Assembly: GCA_002437415.1 (NCBI GenBank)
Contig: DJPL01000026.1
Location: 195 to 27,788 of the forward strand
Source of the DNA: Ruminococcaceae bacterium UBA6413
GTDB taxonomy: Bacteria > Bacillota > Clostridia > Oscillospirales > Ruminococcaceae
Length of the DNA: 27,594 bases
Direction: 5' to 3'
Position numbers and translations under genes: made by a program. Shown piece by piece: positions 1 to 8,027 of the stretch. The notes under the pieces are model-generated. The model did not search any database. It was given only the letters and a program-made list of their open reading frames with translations, and was not told the origin of the DNA. The number at the start of each line of letters is the position of its first letter. Positions within the stretch are counted from its first letter, which is position 1.

Positions 1-211
1 AATAGCGAACCCGAGAAGTGCTATCCCGCAAAAGGCAGTATCGGTAGCCTGCTATCAATGTTAAATACAAAAACGGTATAATAGAGGTACACTAAAAAAC
101 AATCTTTCTCCACATAGTTAAAATACTGTAAAATGGGGATCTGCGCGGAAATTTTTGTGTTTTGCTCGCTAAAAATCCGTTGCGGGCACTGTTTTGACGT
201 TATAGCAATAC

Positions 212-241
212 TGCACAAAAAAGCCGTTCTAAATTTGTGCA
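212..241. repeat. Inverted repeat TGCACAAA-N14-TTTGTGCA upstream of the cbp promoter
   Basis: The arms at 212-219 and 234-241 are perfect 8-bp inverted copies ending 11 bp before the -35 box of the cellobiose phosphorylase promoter. The right arm is also part of a 10-bp palindrome TTGTGCACAA at 235-244. The position suits a regulator binding site, but no regulator is identified. A related pair of arms lies upstream of the promoter at the right end of the window (27492-27534). Apart from this site and the promoter I see no gene in 1-355. Confidence 0.4.
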
Positions 242-252
242 CAATACCGCCC

Positions 253-281
253 TTGAAATGAAAACGATTTACTGATATAAT
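253..281 (+). promoter_or_regulatory. Strong sigma-A promoter of cbp with a cre/LacI-like site in the spacer
   Basis: The -35 TTGAAA (253-258), a 17-bp spacer, an extended -10 TG at 273-274 and the -10 TATAAT (276-281) form a near-ideal housekeeping promoter. The spacer holds TGAAAACGATTTAC (259-272). It matches the catabolite-responsive/LacI-family operator pattern TGNAARCGNWWWCA except at the last two bases. A repressor bound there would block RNA polymerase directly. Carbon-source control is an inference from this position and from the gene served. Confidence 0.75.
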
Positions 282-355
282 GAAGTTACGCAAAGGAAAT
301 AAAAACCCGTGAAACTGCTTGTTTACGGGAATACAATATCAAGGAGGACTTTCCA

Positions 356-2749
356 ATGAACTACGGACATTTTGACCTTGAAAACAAGGAATATGTCATC
401 ACAAGACCCGATACTCCCTCGGCTTGGGCTAACTACTTAGGCTCACCCGAATACGGCGCTATCATTTCAAACAACGCAGGCGGCTACAGCTTCGTTAAAT
501 CAGGTGCAAACGGACGTGTTATCCGTTACCGCTTCAATGCCGTTCCCAACGATCAGCCCGGCAGATATGTATATATCAAGGATAACGAGGACGGAGATTT
601 CTGGTCGGCATCATGGGCACCTGTATGCAAGCCCTTAGACCAGTACAAGAGCGAGTGCCGCCACGGTACAGCTTACACTGTTATCACCTCTGAGTACAAG
701 AAGATAAAGTCTGAGGTTACTTACTATGTTCCTATGGACGCTACATACGAGGTATGGGCTGCAAAGGTAACAAACACAGATACAAAGCCCCGTAAGCTCA
801 GCGTTACAGGCTACTGCGAGTTCGTGAACGATCCTAACTACGAGCAGGATCAGGTAAACCTCCAGTACACCCTGTTCATCACAAGAACATACTTCAAGAA
901 TAAGTATATCCACCAGATGCAGAATGAGATCTACAACCCCAACAGCGGACGTTTCTTAGGTCTTGCGGCTGCTGAGGTTGACGCTTACTGCGGCGACCGC
1001 GACGCATTTGTAGGCTCTTACAGAACATACAGTAACCCCAAGGGCATTGAAGAAGGTCTTAAGGGCGACTTAAACTACAACACAAACTCATGCGGCGCAC
1101 TTCAGAGCGACATCGTTCTCCAGCCCGGCGAAACAAAGGTTCTCACCTACGTTCTCGGCGGTCAGAAGACAGAGGCTGAAATTGAAGCTATCATCGCCAA
1201 GTACGAAAAGGACGGCGCTGTAGAGGCTGACCTCACAGAGCTCAAGAACTACTGGCATTCAAAGCTCGACAACCTCCAGGTAAATACTCCCGATGCGGAC
1301 TTCAACAACATGGTAAATGTATGGAACGCATACAACTGCTTCATCACATTCATCTGGTCTAGAGCCGCATCATTCCAGTACTGCGGTCTGAGAAACGGCT
1401 TCGGCTACCGTGATACTGTACAGGATATCCAGGGCGTTATCCACCTTGCTCCCGAAATGGCTAAGAAGCAGATCGTATTTATGCTCTCAGCTCAGGTCAC
1501 AAACGGTGCAGGTCTGCCCCTCGTTAAGTACGATCACAAGGCAGGTCAGGAAAACCACCCCGATGAAAACGACGAAAACAGTGTATACGCTAAGCAGACA
1601 GGTCACCCCTCATACCGTGCAGATGACGCTCTGTGGCTGTTCCCGACAGTTTACAAGTACATCTCCGAAAGCGGCGACCACGCATTCTTAGATGAGGTTA
1701 TTTCATATGCTAACGACGGCGAGTCCGGCACAGTATATGATCACTTAAAGAGAGCTATCGACTTCTCAATGAACCACCTCGGCAACCACGGTATGCCCGC
1801 AGGTCTGCACGCTGACTGGAACGACTGTCTGCGTCTCGGCAAGAAGGGCGAATCTACATTCGTAGCATTCCAGCTCGTTTACGCTATAAAGATCTTAAAG
1901 ACATACGCAGTTGAAAAGAACGATACAGAGTACGCCAAGTACCTTGACGAGATCAAGGCTAAGCTTGACGAGATCCTTTCGGCTTGCTGGAACGAGGACA
2001 GATGGATCAGAGGCTACAAGGAAGACGGTACTGTTATCGGTCAGAGAACAGATCCCGAAGCTTCAATGTGGCTCAACCCCCAGTCATGGTCAGTCATCTC
2101 AGGCTTTGCAAGCAAGGAACAGGCTGAAAAGGCTATGGACAGCGTAGAAAGAGAGCTCAACACCGATTACGGTGCTATGGTTATGTATCCTCCTTATGTT
2201 AAGCACGGATTTGACGGCGCTCTTATGCAGTGCTTCAACAAGTGCACAAAGGAGAACGCAGGTATCTTCTCACAGCCTCAGGGTTGGCTGATACTCGCCG
2301 AATCGAAGCTCGGTCACGGCAACCGCGCATATAAGTACTGGAAGGAAGCAGCTCCCGCAACCTACAACGAGAACGCAGAACACAGAGTTCTTGAACCCTA
2401 TGTTTACGGTCAGTTCGTTGAAGGTAAGGACAGTCCGTTCGCAGGTCGTGCTCATGTACACTGGCTGACAGGTACAGCATCTACTGTAATGGTAGGTACT
2501 ACAGAGGGTATCCTCGGTCTTAACCCCGAAACAAAGGGTATCGTAATTGATCCTTCTATCCCCTCAGAGTGGAAGGAATACACAATGAAAAAGACATTCA
2601 GAGGCAAGAAGCTGAATGTTACGGTTAAGAACCCCAACGGCAGTGAACACGGCGTTAAGAGCGTAACCGTAAACGGTGAAAAGATCGAAGGCAAGCTCAT
2701 TCTCGACAGCATCTTAAAGGCTGAGAATGATATCGTTATTGAGCTTTAA
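356..2749 (+). CDS. cbp: Cellobiose phosphorylase (GH94)
   Basis: Catalyses reversible phosphorolysis of cellobiose to alpha-glucose-1-phosphate and glucose in the cytosol, saving ATP during growth on cellulose breakdown products. The 797-aa length is close to the ~810 aa usual for GH94 cellobiose phosphorylases. The N-terminus (GHFDLENKEYVITRPDTP, then EYGAIISNNAGGYSF) is typical of the beta-sandwich domain. The (alpha/alpha)6 barrel contains HADWNDCL, with the general acid at Asp490, the same number as in the well-studied Cellvibrio gilvus enzyme. There is no signal peptide. An AAGGAGG at 341-347 sits 8 bp before the ATG. It is monocistronic, between its own promoter and a strong terminator. 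GH94 also holds chitobiose and cellodextrin phosphorylases; length and N-terminus favour cellobiose. Confidence 0.95.
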   Translation: MNYGHFDLENKEYVITRPDTPSAWANYLGSPEYGAIISNNAGGYSFVKSGANGRVIRYRFNAVPNDQPGRYVYIKDNEDGDFWSASWAPVCKPLDQYKSECRHGTAYTVITSEYKKIKSEVTYYVPMDATYEVWAAKVTNTDTKPRKLSVTGYCEFVNDPNYEQDQVNLQYTLFITRTYFKNKYIHQMQNEIYNPNSGRFLGLAAAEVDAYCGDRDAFVGSYRTYSNPKGIEEGLKGDLNYNTNSCGALQSDIVLQPGETKVLTYVLGGQKTEAEIEAIIAKYEKDGAVEADLTELKNYWHSKLDNLQVNTPDADFNNMVNVWNAYNCFITFIWSRAASFQYCGLRNGFGYRDTVQDIQGVIHLAPEMAKKQIVFMLSAQVTNGAGLPLVKYDHKAGQENHPDENDENSVYAKQTGHPSYRADDALWLFPTVYKYISESGDHAFLDEVISYANDGESGTVYDHLKRAIDFSMNHLGNHGMPAGLHADWNDCLRLGKKGESTFVAFQLVYAIKILKTYAVEKNDTEYAKYLDEIKAKLDEILSACWNEDRWIRGYKEDGTVIGQRTDPEASMWLNPQSWSVISGFASKEQAEKAMDSVERELNTDYGAMVMYPPYVKHGFDGALMQCFNKCTKENAGIFSQPQGWLILAESKLGHGNRAYKYWKEAAPATYNENAEHRVLEPYVYGQFVEGKDSPFAGRAHVHWLTGTASTVMVGTTEGILGLNPETKGIVIDPSIPSEWKEYTMKKTFRGKKLNVTVKNPNGSEHGVKSVTVNGEKIEGKLILDSILKAENDIVIEL

Positions 2750-2780
2750 TCCGTAATAATCCTAATCTTTATAAATTGAT

Positions 2781-2817
2781 ACGCACCCCGAAGGTCATGC
2801 TTCGGGGTGCGTTTTTG
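2781..2817 (+). terminator. Rho-independent terminator of cbp
   Basis: A perfect 13-bp stem (2781-2793 with 2800-2812, sequence ACGCACCCCGAAG) and a 6-nt loop are followed by a run of T. It lies 31 bp after the cbp stop codon. Confidence 0.95.
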
Positions 2818-2854
2818 TGTAAGAAACATATCTTGGTACAGGCAAAACGAAATG

Positions 2855-2883
2855 TTGAAGATTTTTATCCGTTGTGGTATACT
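2855..2883 (+). promoter_or_regulatory. Promoter of the thioredoxin-reductase-like gene
   Basis: TTGAAG (2855-2860), a 17-bp spacer and TATACT (2878-2883) lie 55 bp before the ATG at 2938, downstream of the cbp terminator. Confidence 0.75.
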
Positions 2884-2937
2884 GTAAAGCGTGAAGAGAA
2901 AAATAAGCAATAGGCATATTCGGATAAGGAGCTTATA

Positions 2938-3816
2938 ATGGACGAAACCAATTCATATGATATAGCGATAATAGGCACAGGTCCTGCGGGAATATCCGCG
3001 GCAATAAATGCGGCGATACGAAAGAAGAAATTTATTCTTTTCGGCAGCGAAAGCCTCAGCGCTAAGGTAGAATGCTCGCATATTATTTCAAATTATCCCG
3101 CCCTGCCCGGGATAAGCGGCAAGGAGCTGAACGAAAGGCTCGCGGCTCATTTAAAGCAGATGGATATAGCGATAACAGCCGAGCGCATAACAGGCGTATA
3201 TAATATGGGAAAGTACTATATGCTGCTTGCCGACCAAAAGGAATACAAGGCGGACGCTGTGATCTTAGCAACGGGTGCACAGACGGTAAAGGAAATCAAG
3301 GGAGAGCGCGAGCTCCTAGGCAGAGGCGTAAGCTACTGTGCTACCTGTGACGGCAACTTCTACAAGGATAAGACAATAGCGGTAATCAGCGATAACAAGG
3401 AGAGCGAGGAAGAGGTCGATTTTCTGGCGGGGCTTGCTAAGAAGGTGTACTTTTACCCGTCATACAAGACCGATCATTCAAAGGGAAATGTCGAACGGCT
3501 GACATCGCCTGTCGTAAGCGTTGACGGTGAGCGTCACGCAGACGGGATAACCCTTAAAGACGGCACGCAAATTGCAGTGGACGGCGTATTCTTCTTAAAG
3601 CAGTCGGTTTCCGCAGATGTGTTGCTCGGCGGTCTTGAGATGAGCAATGGCAGTATAGCGGTAGATCACGATATGTCGACAAATATAAAGGGTTGTTTTG
3701 CCTGCGGTGACTGCACAGGAAAGCCGTATCAGATAGCTAAAGCCATAGGTGAGGGTAACACCGCACTGCACAGCGCGATAACCTATCTTTCCGAGCTAAA
3801 GAATAAAACTGAATAA
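2938..3816 (+). CDS. Thioredoxin-reductase-like flavoprotein lacking NADPH motifs (possible ferredoxin-dependent type)
   Basis: A 292-aa flavoprotein of the low-molecular-weight thioredoxin reductase family. The FAD-binding GTGPAG is at residues 13-18, the redox pair C134-A-T-C137 occupies the place of the E. coli C135/C138 pair, and the C-terminal FAD segment contains GCFACGDCTGKPYQIAKAIGEG. In the central domain the NADPH motif GGGxSA is replaced by a stretch around ISDNKES, and HRRxxxR is replaced by YPSYKTDH. Loss of both is the hallmark of the ferredoxin-dependent flavin thioredoxin reductases described in clostridia and cyanobacteria. It therefore probably reduces a thioredoxin-like partner using a donor other than NADPH. 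No thioredoxin gene is adjacent. An AAGGAG precedes the ATG. The family assignment is firm; the electron donor is inferred. Confidence 0.85.
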   Translation: MDETNSYDIAIIGTGPAGISAAINAAIRKKKFILFGSESLSAKVECSHIISNYPALPGISGKELNERLAAHLKQMDIAITAERITGVYNMGKYYMLLADQKEYKADAVILATGAQTVKEIKGERELLGRGVSYCATCDGNFYKDKTIAVISDNKESEEEVDFLAGLAKKVYFYPSYKTDHSKGNVERLTSPVVSVDGERHADGITLKDGTQIAVDGVFFLKQSVSADVLLGGLEMSNGSIAVDHDMSTNIKGCFACGDCTGKPYQIAKAIGEGNTALHSAITYLSELKNKTE

Positions 3817-3823
3817 AAAAGTA

Positions 3824-3854
3824 AGTCCCGCAGGTCCGGTTTGCCTGCGGGACT
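3824..3854. terminator. Bidirectional terminator between convergent genes
   Basis: An 11-bp perfect stem AGTCCCGCAGG (3824-3834) pairs with 3844-3854. On the minus strand it is followed by a T-rich run (the complement of the A run at 3816-3822), so it mainly ends the lipid kinase transcript. It can also end the rightward flavoprotein transcript. Confidence 0.85.
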
Positions 3855-3872
3855 GTGTTGTATTCCGGCTTT

Positions 3873-4793
3873 TTATACTGTTTCGGGTTCTTTTTCGGTT
3901 ATAGAGGTATTATCCTGCTTAGTTGTATCGGCTTTGTCATAAGCCTTTACCGAGTATTCGGTAACATTTTTTATCGTTTCGCCGTCTATCTGTAGCGCTG
4001 TAGGACGGTCAAAGCGCACTGTTATATCCTTACCGGTTATGACCTCGACCATTTCTGTATGACTGACGTGTTCGCCCTTGAAGATCGAGGGGAAAACCAT
4101 AAGAGTTTTAAGCTTTCCGCTTCCGTGCATTACTACGACCGATAAAGTGCCGTCGGGGTTATTTCTCACCTGCGCAGGTGCGGTCATCATACCGCCGCCG
4201 TAAAATCTGCCGTGCATTGTCGGGGCGAGCCATACTTTTTTGAAGCTGTATTCCTTGCCGTCAACGGTAATTACTGCGTTTGAGGGCTTGAAGTGAAACA
4301 GCAGACCTTTTATCGCTATGGAGGTATAATTTATCGGCTTATCCGATTTTTCACGCAGATCATCACCGACCTCACAGCAATAGCCGTCAATTCCGTAACC
4401 GATCGCGTTTATAAATAAAGTGCTTTTACCGTTGACGGTCACGGTAGGCAGCCCCTTGACATAATCGTTTATCGGTATCGGCTCACAGCCCGGCTCTTTG
4501 CCGAGGTCGCGCATAAAGTCGTTGCCACTGCCTGTTGCATAGAAATAAAGCGGGTTTTCGTACGGATAACCCTCGCTGTCGTTTATAAAGCGGTTAAGCG
4601 TGCCGTCACCGCCGCAGACTATAATATCGCTCTTGGGGGAAATGCCGTCGAAAAATTTGCCGTAGCTTGATATCTGCGTCATATTGCAGTATTTCAGCTC
4701 ATCGTTTTTGTATGTTTCCGTAAGCTTCTTGGCAAGCTCCTCACCTTTTCCGTTGCCTGAGAGGGGATTGTATAATATGTATTTTACGCTCAT
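3873..4793 (-). CDS. Diacylglycerol kinase-family lipid kinase (YegS/DgkB-like)
   Basis: A 306-aa protein with the diacylglycerol kinase catalytic domain. The N-terminal phosphate-binding segment is NPLSGNGKG (residues 9-17). The nucleotide-binding GGDGTLNRF is at 61-69 and is followed by ATGSGNDFMRDLG. The C-terminal beta-sandwich holds the MTAPAQVRNNPDGTL segment typical of this family. In Firmicutes, DgkB of this family returns diacylglycerol released by lipoteichoic acid synthesis to phosphatidic acid; other members phosphorylate other lipids, so the exact substrate is open. There is no signal peptide or membrane helix, so a cytosolic, membrane-associated enzyme is expected. It is a single gene with its own promoter. 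Its C-terminal ~20 residues are charged and low in complexity. Confidence 0.88.
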   Translation of the reverse strand: MSVKYILYNPLSGNGKGEELAKKLTETYKNDELKYCNMTQISSYGKFFDGISPKSDIIVCGGDGTLNRFINDSEGYPYENPLYFYATGSGNDFMRDLGKEPGCEPIPINDYVKGLPTVTVNGKSTLFINAIGYGIDGYCCEVGDDLREKSDKPINYTSIAIKGLLFHFKPSNAVITVDGKEYSFKKVWLAPTMHGRFYGGGMMTAPAQVRNNPDGTLSVVVMHGSGKLKTLMVFPSIFKGEHVSHTEMVEVITGKDITVRFDRPTALQIDGETIKNVTEYSVKAYDKADTTKQDNTSITEKEPETV

Positions 4794-4836
4794 GTCCGTT
4801 TCCTCGTTTCAATGCGGTAAACCGCTATTTGATTAT

Positions 4837-4865
4837 AGTATAACAAAATCAAGAGGATTTTGCAA
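4837..4865 (-). promoter_or_regulatory. Promoter of the lipid kinase gene
   Basis: On the minus strand, TTGCAA (4860-4865), a 17-bp spacer and TATACT (4837-4842) lie about 45 bp before the start codon. The rest of the 290-bp gap to the next gene (4866-5034) is AT-rich and shows nothing else I can support. Confidence 0.6.
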
Positions 4866-5034
4866 TATTTTGTCGCTATTTGTCAACAGATAGAGCGAAA
4901 GTTGTGGAAGTTGATATTTAAATCAAAGAGAAGTTGCGAATTTGTTTCAACTTTAGTGGAATTCAGATTTATGTATGTCAATCCGAAAAAGTCAGGTGGA
5001 TTTGAAAGTTTTTACGGATTTTCGGTAAAAACTA

Positions 5035-5063
5035 TTGAATTTTACAGAGTTTTTGGGTATACT
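5035..5063 (+). promoter_or_regulatory. Promoter of the AAA ATPase gene
   Basis: TTGAAT (5035-5040), a 17-bp spacer and TATACT (5058-5063) lie just upstream of AGGAGG (5071-5076) and the ATG at 5084. The implied 5' leader is very short, about 15 nt. Confidence 0.7.
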
Positions 5064-5083
5064 AAATAAAAGGAGGCGGTATT

Positions 5084-6283
5084 ATGATCGTAAGACAACA
5101 TTATTTGAACATACTGAGAACCTATCGTGATGTTCCGCTTGTAAAGATACTTTCCGGTATCCGCCGTTGCGGAAAATCGACCATTCTTGATATGCTGAAA
5201 GAGGATCTGATCGGCAGCGGCATTTCTGCCGACCATGTGATTTATTTGCGCTATACATCGGAAGAACTGGACGAGAATATGACAGCAAAGCAGATGTACC
5301 GTGATATAAAAGATAGGATAACAGACGACAAGCGATATTATCTTTTGCTTGACGAGGTGCAGGAGGTTGCAGGCTGGGAAAGAGCGGTCAACAGTCTGCT
5401 TGAAGATACCGATACCGATATCTATGTGACAGGTTCAAATTCCAAGCTGATGTCGGGCGAAATATCGACTTATCTGACAGGGCGCTATATCTCGATCCCG
5501 GTATTTACTTTGTCTTTTGCCGAATATATAGAGTTCAGAAAAAAAGACGGTCATACGACAAAAGAGCTTTTAAATGAATATATACGCATGGGCGGTTTCC
5601 CTATTGTAGCGCTCGGGAATTTTGATGAGCATTCATCATATCAGATCGTAGAAGGCATTTACAATTCCGTCATTACCGGTGACATCACGAGAAGGCATAA
5701 CATTACAAGCTTTGATTTGTTTAACCGTGTGGTAAAATATATCGTTGAAAATGTCGGAAAAACCTTTTCCGCAAATTCTATCGTAAAATTTATCAAGGGC
5801 GAGGGTCGTTCGTTGTCGGTAGAGTCGGTGTATAACTATCTTGAGTGGCTTGAAAAAGCTTTTGTGATCTACCGTTGCCAAAGGTATGATATGCAGGGAA
5901 AGAGCGTTCTGAAAACGCAGGAAAAATTCTATCTTGCCGACGCTTCGTTAAAATATTGCATTATGGGCTTTAATCCGAAATCCGTTGCCGCGATGCTTGA
6001 AAATATCGTGTATTTTGAGCTCAGGCGGAAAGGCTACAATGTGTACATCGGCAAGAACGCCGCAAAGGAAATTGACTTCGTGGCTGTACGGCGCGATGAG
6101 CGTATATATGTGCAGGTGTGCCGCAATCTGCCCGAAGAATCGGACAGAGAGGTCGCCAATCTGCTCGAGATAAATGACCATTACCCGAAATATGTCGTGA
6201 CACTTGACGAATTGGCGGGAGGTAACATAAACGGTGTGAGAATTGTTCATCTGGCGGATTTTTTGTTGAGGGAAGAATATTGA
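5084..6283 (+). CDS. AAA_14/DUF4143 family ATP-binding protein
   Basis: A 399-aa member of the widespread AAA_14 plus DUF4143 ATPases, whose cellular role is unknown. Walker A is GIRRCGKST at residues 25-33 and Walker B is LLLDEVQE with D90-E91. An arginine-rich sensor-like stretch (STYLTGRYISIPVFTLSF) follows near residue 130. The C-terminal half carries DUF4143, ending in a PD-(D/E)xK-like strand (KEIDFVAV, then IYVQV). The last catalytic-type residues of that fold (E-x-K) are not conserved, so nuclease activity is unlikely. Such genes are often multicopy in gut bacteria and occur in accessory regions. The next gene encodes a Fic protein and has its own promoter, so the two are neighbours rather than a proven operon. 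No terminator is seen after it. Confidence 0.85.
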   Translation: MIVRQHYLNILRTYRDVPLVKILSGIRRCGKSTILDMLKEDLIGSGISADHVIYLRYTSEELDENMTAKQMYRDIKDRITDDKRYYLLLDEVQEVAGWERAVNSLLEDTDTDIYVTGSNSKLMSGEISTYLTGRYISIPVFTLSFAEYIEFRKKDGHTTKELLNEYIRMGGFPIVALGNFDEHSSYQIVEGIYNSVITGDITRRHNITSFDLFNRVVKYIVENVGKTFSANSIVKFIKGEGRSLSVESVYNYLEWLEKAFVIYRCQRYDMQGKSVLKTQEKFYLADASLKYCIMGFNPKSVAAMLENIVYFELRRKGYNVYIGKNAAKEIDFVAVRRDERIYVQVCRNLPEESDREVANLLEINDHYPKYVVTLDELAGGNINGVRIVHLADFLLREEY

Positions 6284-6374
6284 CGTTGTTTGAAATTCCG
6301 GACAAACAATATCGGGCGTTCGGATAGCGCGCTCGGCATTATCGCAAAATTTAATTGCATACAGAAAATCATAA

Positions 6375-6462
6375 TCTGCATATAATTAGCCAAAAATATG
6401 TGCAGAAAACACGCGATAATCTTGATTTTCTGCATATAATATGTTAAAATTATGTGCAGAAA
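6375..6462. promoter_or_regulatory. Two tandem palindromic operator candidates over the fic promoter
   Basis: Two imperfect inverted repeats share the same half-site, TCTGCATAT facing ATGTGCAGA. The first spans 6375-6406. The second spans 6427-6462, with 14-nt arms TTTCTGCATATAAT and ATTATGTGCAGAAA differing at one position. The two are 54 bp apart, about five helical turns. The second covers the promoter spacer, the -10 box and the start of the ribosome binding site of the Fic gene. This is the layout of an autoregulatory operator. Confidence 0.6.
6422..6450 (+). promoter_or_regulatory. Promoter of the fic gene
   Basis: TTGATT (6422-6427), a 17-bp spacer and TAAAAT (6445-6450). It lies almost entirely inside the second palindrome, so binding there would exclude RNA polymerase. 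Confidence 0.55.
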
Positions 6463-6474
6463 GGCTGGTGCTGT

Positions 6475-7521
6475 ATGAGAAAATTCGATTACTCTTTTTT
6501 GGATAACGGTTTATTGCCGGCAAATCTTGTTAATCTTACTTCAAATATTACTGCACTGAAAACAATGGCGGGTGTCCGCAAAGATGAATATACGCGGATT
6601 TTTACCGGGCTTGAAGCGGCGGCAAAGGTGCAGTCGGTCAAAAGCTCCAACGCTATTGAAGGCATAGTGACCGATGATGAGCGTATTGTCGAGATCGTCA
6701 ACCAAAACAGCGCTCCGCTAAATCACAATGAGGCAGAGATCGCCGGGTACAGAGATGCACTTAATGAAATACATCAGGGTTATGAGCATATTGATTTTCG
6801 TGAGAGTGACATTCTGCGACTGCACGAAATGATGATGAGCTTTGTCGGATATGGGTATGGCGGTAAATATAAGACTGAAGATAATGTGATTTTGGAAATC
6901 GACAATGGCGGAAACAGGCGTGTGCGTTTTCGCCCGATACCCGCAAGCGAAACACCGAAAGCTATGGAACAGCTGGAGCTTGCCTATATGGACGCACGGA
7001 GCAACTCAAATATCAACCGGCTGCTTTTAATTCCGTGTGTAATTCTTGATTTTCTGTGCATACACCCGTTCCGTGACGGCAACGGCAGAATGTCACGTCT
7101 GCTGTCATTGCTTTTGCTATATAAAAACGGATTTGATGCGGGTAAATATGTATCGTTTGAAGAACAGACAAGCAATTATAAAGCCCATTATTATGAAGCT
7201 TTGCGACAGTCTTCTATAGGTTGGAATACAAACGAAAACACTTATTTTCCGTTTATTGAAAATTTCCTGTCAACCTTATATATGTGTTATAAGGAGCTTG
7301 ACAAGCGCTTCGCAGTGGTACACGGCAAGAAAATCACAAAGACAGCCCGCATAGAAGCTACGGTACTGAGCAGTCTGACACCGCTGTCAAAAGCCGAGAT
7401 CTGCAAAATTCTCCCCGATGTCAGCGCTACAACGGTTGAAGCTGTACTCGGGGCAATGGTAAGGAACGGAGCGGTGAAACGAGTCGGCGCGGGAAGGGGT
7501 ACGAGGTATATTAAGGAGTGA
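6475..7521 (+). CDS. Fic-domain protein with N-terminal inhibitory helix and C-terminal winged helix
   Basis: A 348-aa Fic enzyme; the family usually transfers AMP from ATP to protein hydroxyl groups. The catalytic motif HPFRDGNGRMSR is complete at residues 197-208. The autoinhibitory motif (S/T)xxxE(G/N) is present as S58-N-A-I-E62-G63, upstream of the Fic core, which makes this a class II, self-inhibited Fic. The last ~50 residues (TPLSKAEICKIL, then AMVRNGAVKRVGAGRGTRYI) look like a winged-helix DNA-binding domain. I start at the ATG at 6475, which has AAAGG about 10 bp upstream. A longer GTG start at 6454 lies inside the upstream palindrome and has no ribosome binding site. The DNA-binding tail and the palindromic promoter suggest autoregulation. 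The target protein is unknown. Confidence 0.88.
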   Translation: MRKFDYSFLDNGLLPANLVNLTSNITALKTMAGVRKDEYTRIFTGLEAAAKVQSVKSSNAIEGIVTDDERIVEIVNQNSAPLNHNEAEIAGYRDALNEIHQGYEHIDFRESDILRLHEMMMSFVGYGYGGKYKTEDNVILEIDNGGNRRVRFRPIPASETPKAMEQLELAYMDARSNSNINRLLLIPCVILDFLCIHPFRDGNGRMSRLLSLLLLYKNGFDAGKYVSFEEQTSNYKAHYYEALRQSSIGWNTNENTYFPFIENFLSTLYMCYKELDKRFAVVHGKKITKTARIEATVLSSLTPLSKAEICKILPDVSATTVEAVLGAMVRNGAVKRVGAGRGTRYIKE

Positions 7522-7583
7522 GGGTTATTCCACTCGCTGTTGGTGCATAAAAAGCGTTATCTTACTCGTTGTGGTAGTGGAAA

Positions 7584-8027
7584 GGTGGCGGGGTTCTCGA
7601 AACGCGGTCATTTGTGGTCGCTGCGTCCTGCAGCGACTCTGTGTGACCGCTATCGCGCATCCTTGCGCTTTATGCTTGCTTTGCTGGTTTCGCATCGTGC
7701 GAAACTTTGGGCAAGCATTGCCACGCATCCGTGCGTTTGCGGTCATTGGTGGTCGGTGCATCTGTGCATTGACAGCCATTTGTGCCGTTGCATCGTGCAA
7801 CGACTTTGTGTGGCTGTCTTTATGCGTCCTTGCATAACGACTTTGTGTGACCGCTATCGCGCATCCTTGCGCGTTTATGAACGCTCTGTTGGTTTCGCGT
7901 CCTTGCGAAACTTTAGGAGTTCATTTTATAAGGCATCCGCGCCTTACCCGCACGGTGCGTGTTCGCCCCCACACCAAAAAGCAGGACTATGACCGTTTGA
8001 GATAACGGAAAAGTGGCGGGGGTCGAA
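7584..8027. repeat. Fragments resembling the tRNA 3' end among the hairpins
   Basis: TGGCGGGGGTCGAA at 8014-8027 is identical to the T-arm region of tRNA-Leu at 8180-8193, in the same orientation. A looser version, GTGGCGGGGTTCTCGAA, is near 7584-7600. In the opposite orientation, GTTCGCCCCCACACCAAAAA (7961-7980) and GCGGGTTCTCCC (8107-8118) followed by CCGCCGCACCAAAAA resemble the last 30 nt of the tRNA including CCA. These may be remnants of insertions at the tRNA or rearranged repeat ends. Confidence 0.5.

Noticed and set aside
21..293. 90-codon minus-strand frame at the left end
   Set aside because: No ribosome binding site or recognisable domain, and it overlaps the strong rightward cbp promoter and its upstream repeat.
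7540..7992. 150-codon plus-strand frame in the hairpin cluster
   Set aside because: The frame is open only because of GC-rich hairpin repeats; repeated peptides such as CDRYRASLR come from the DNA repeats and there is no ribosome binding site.
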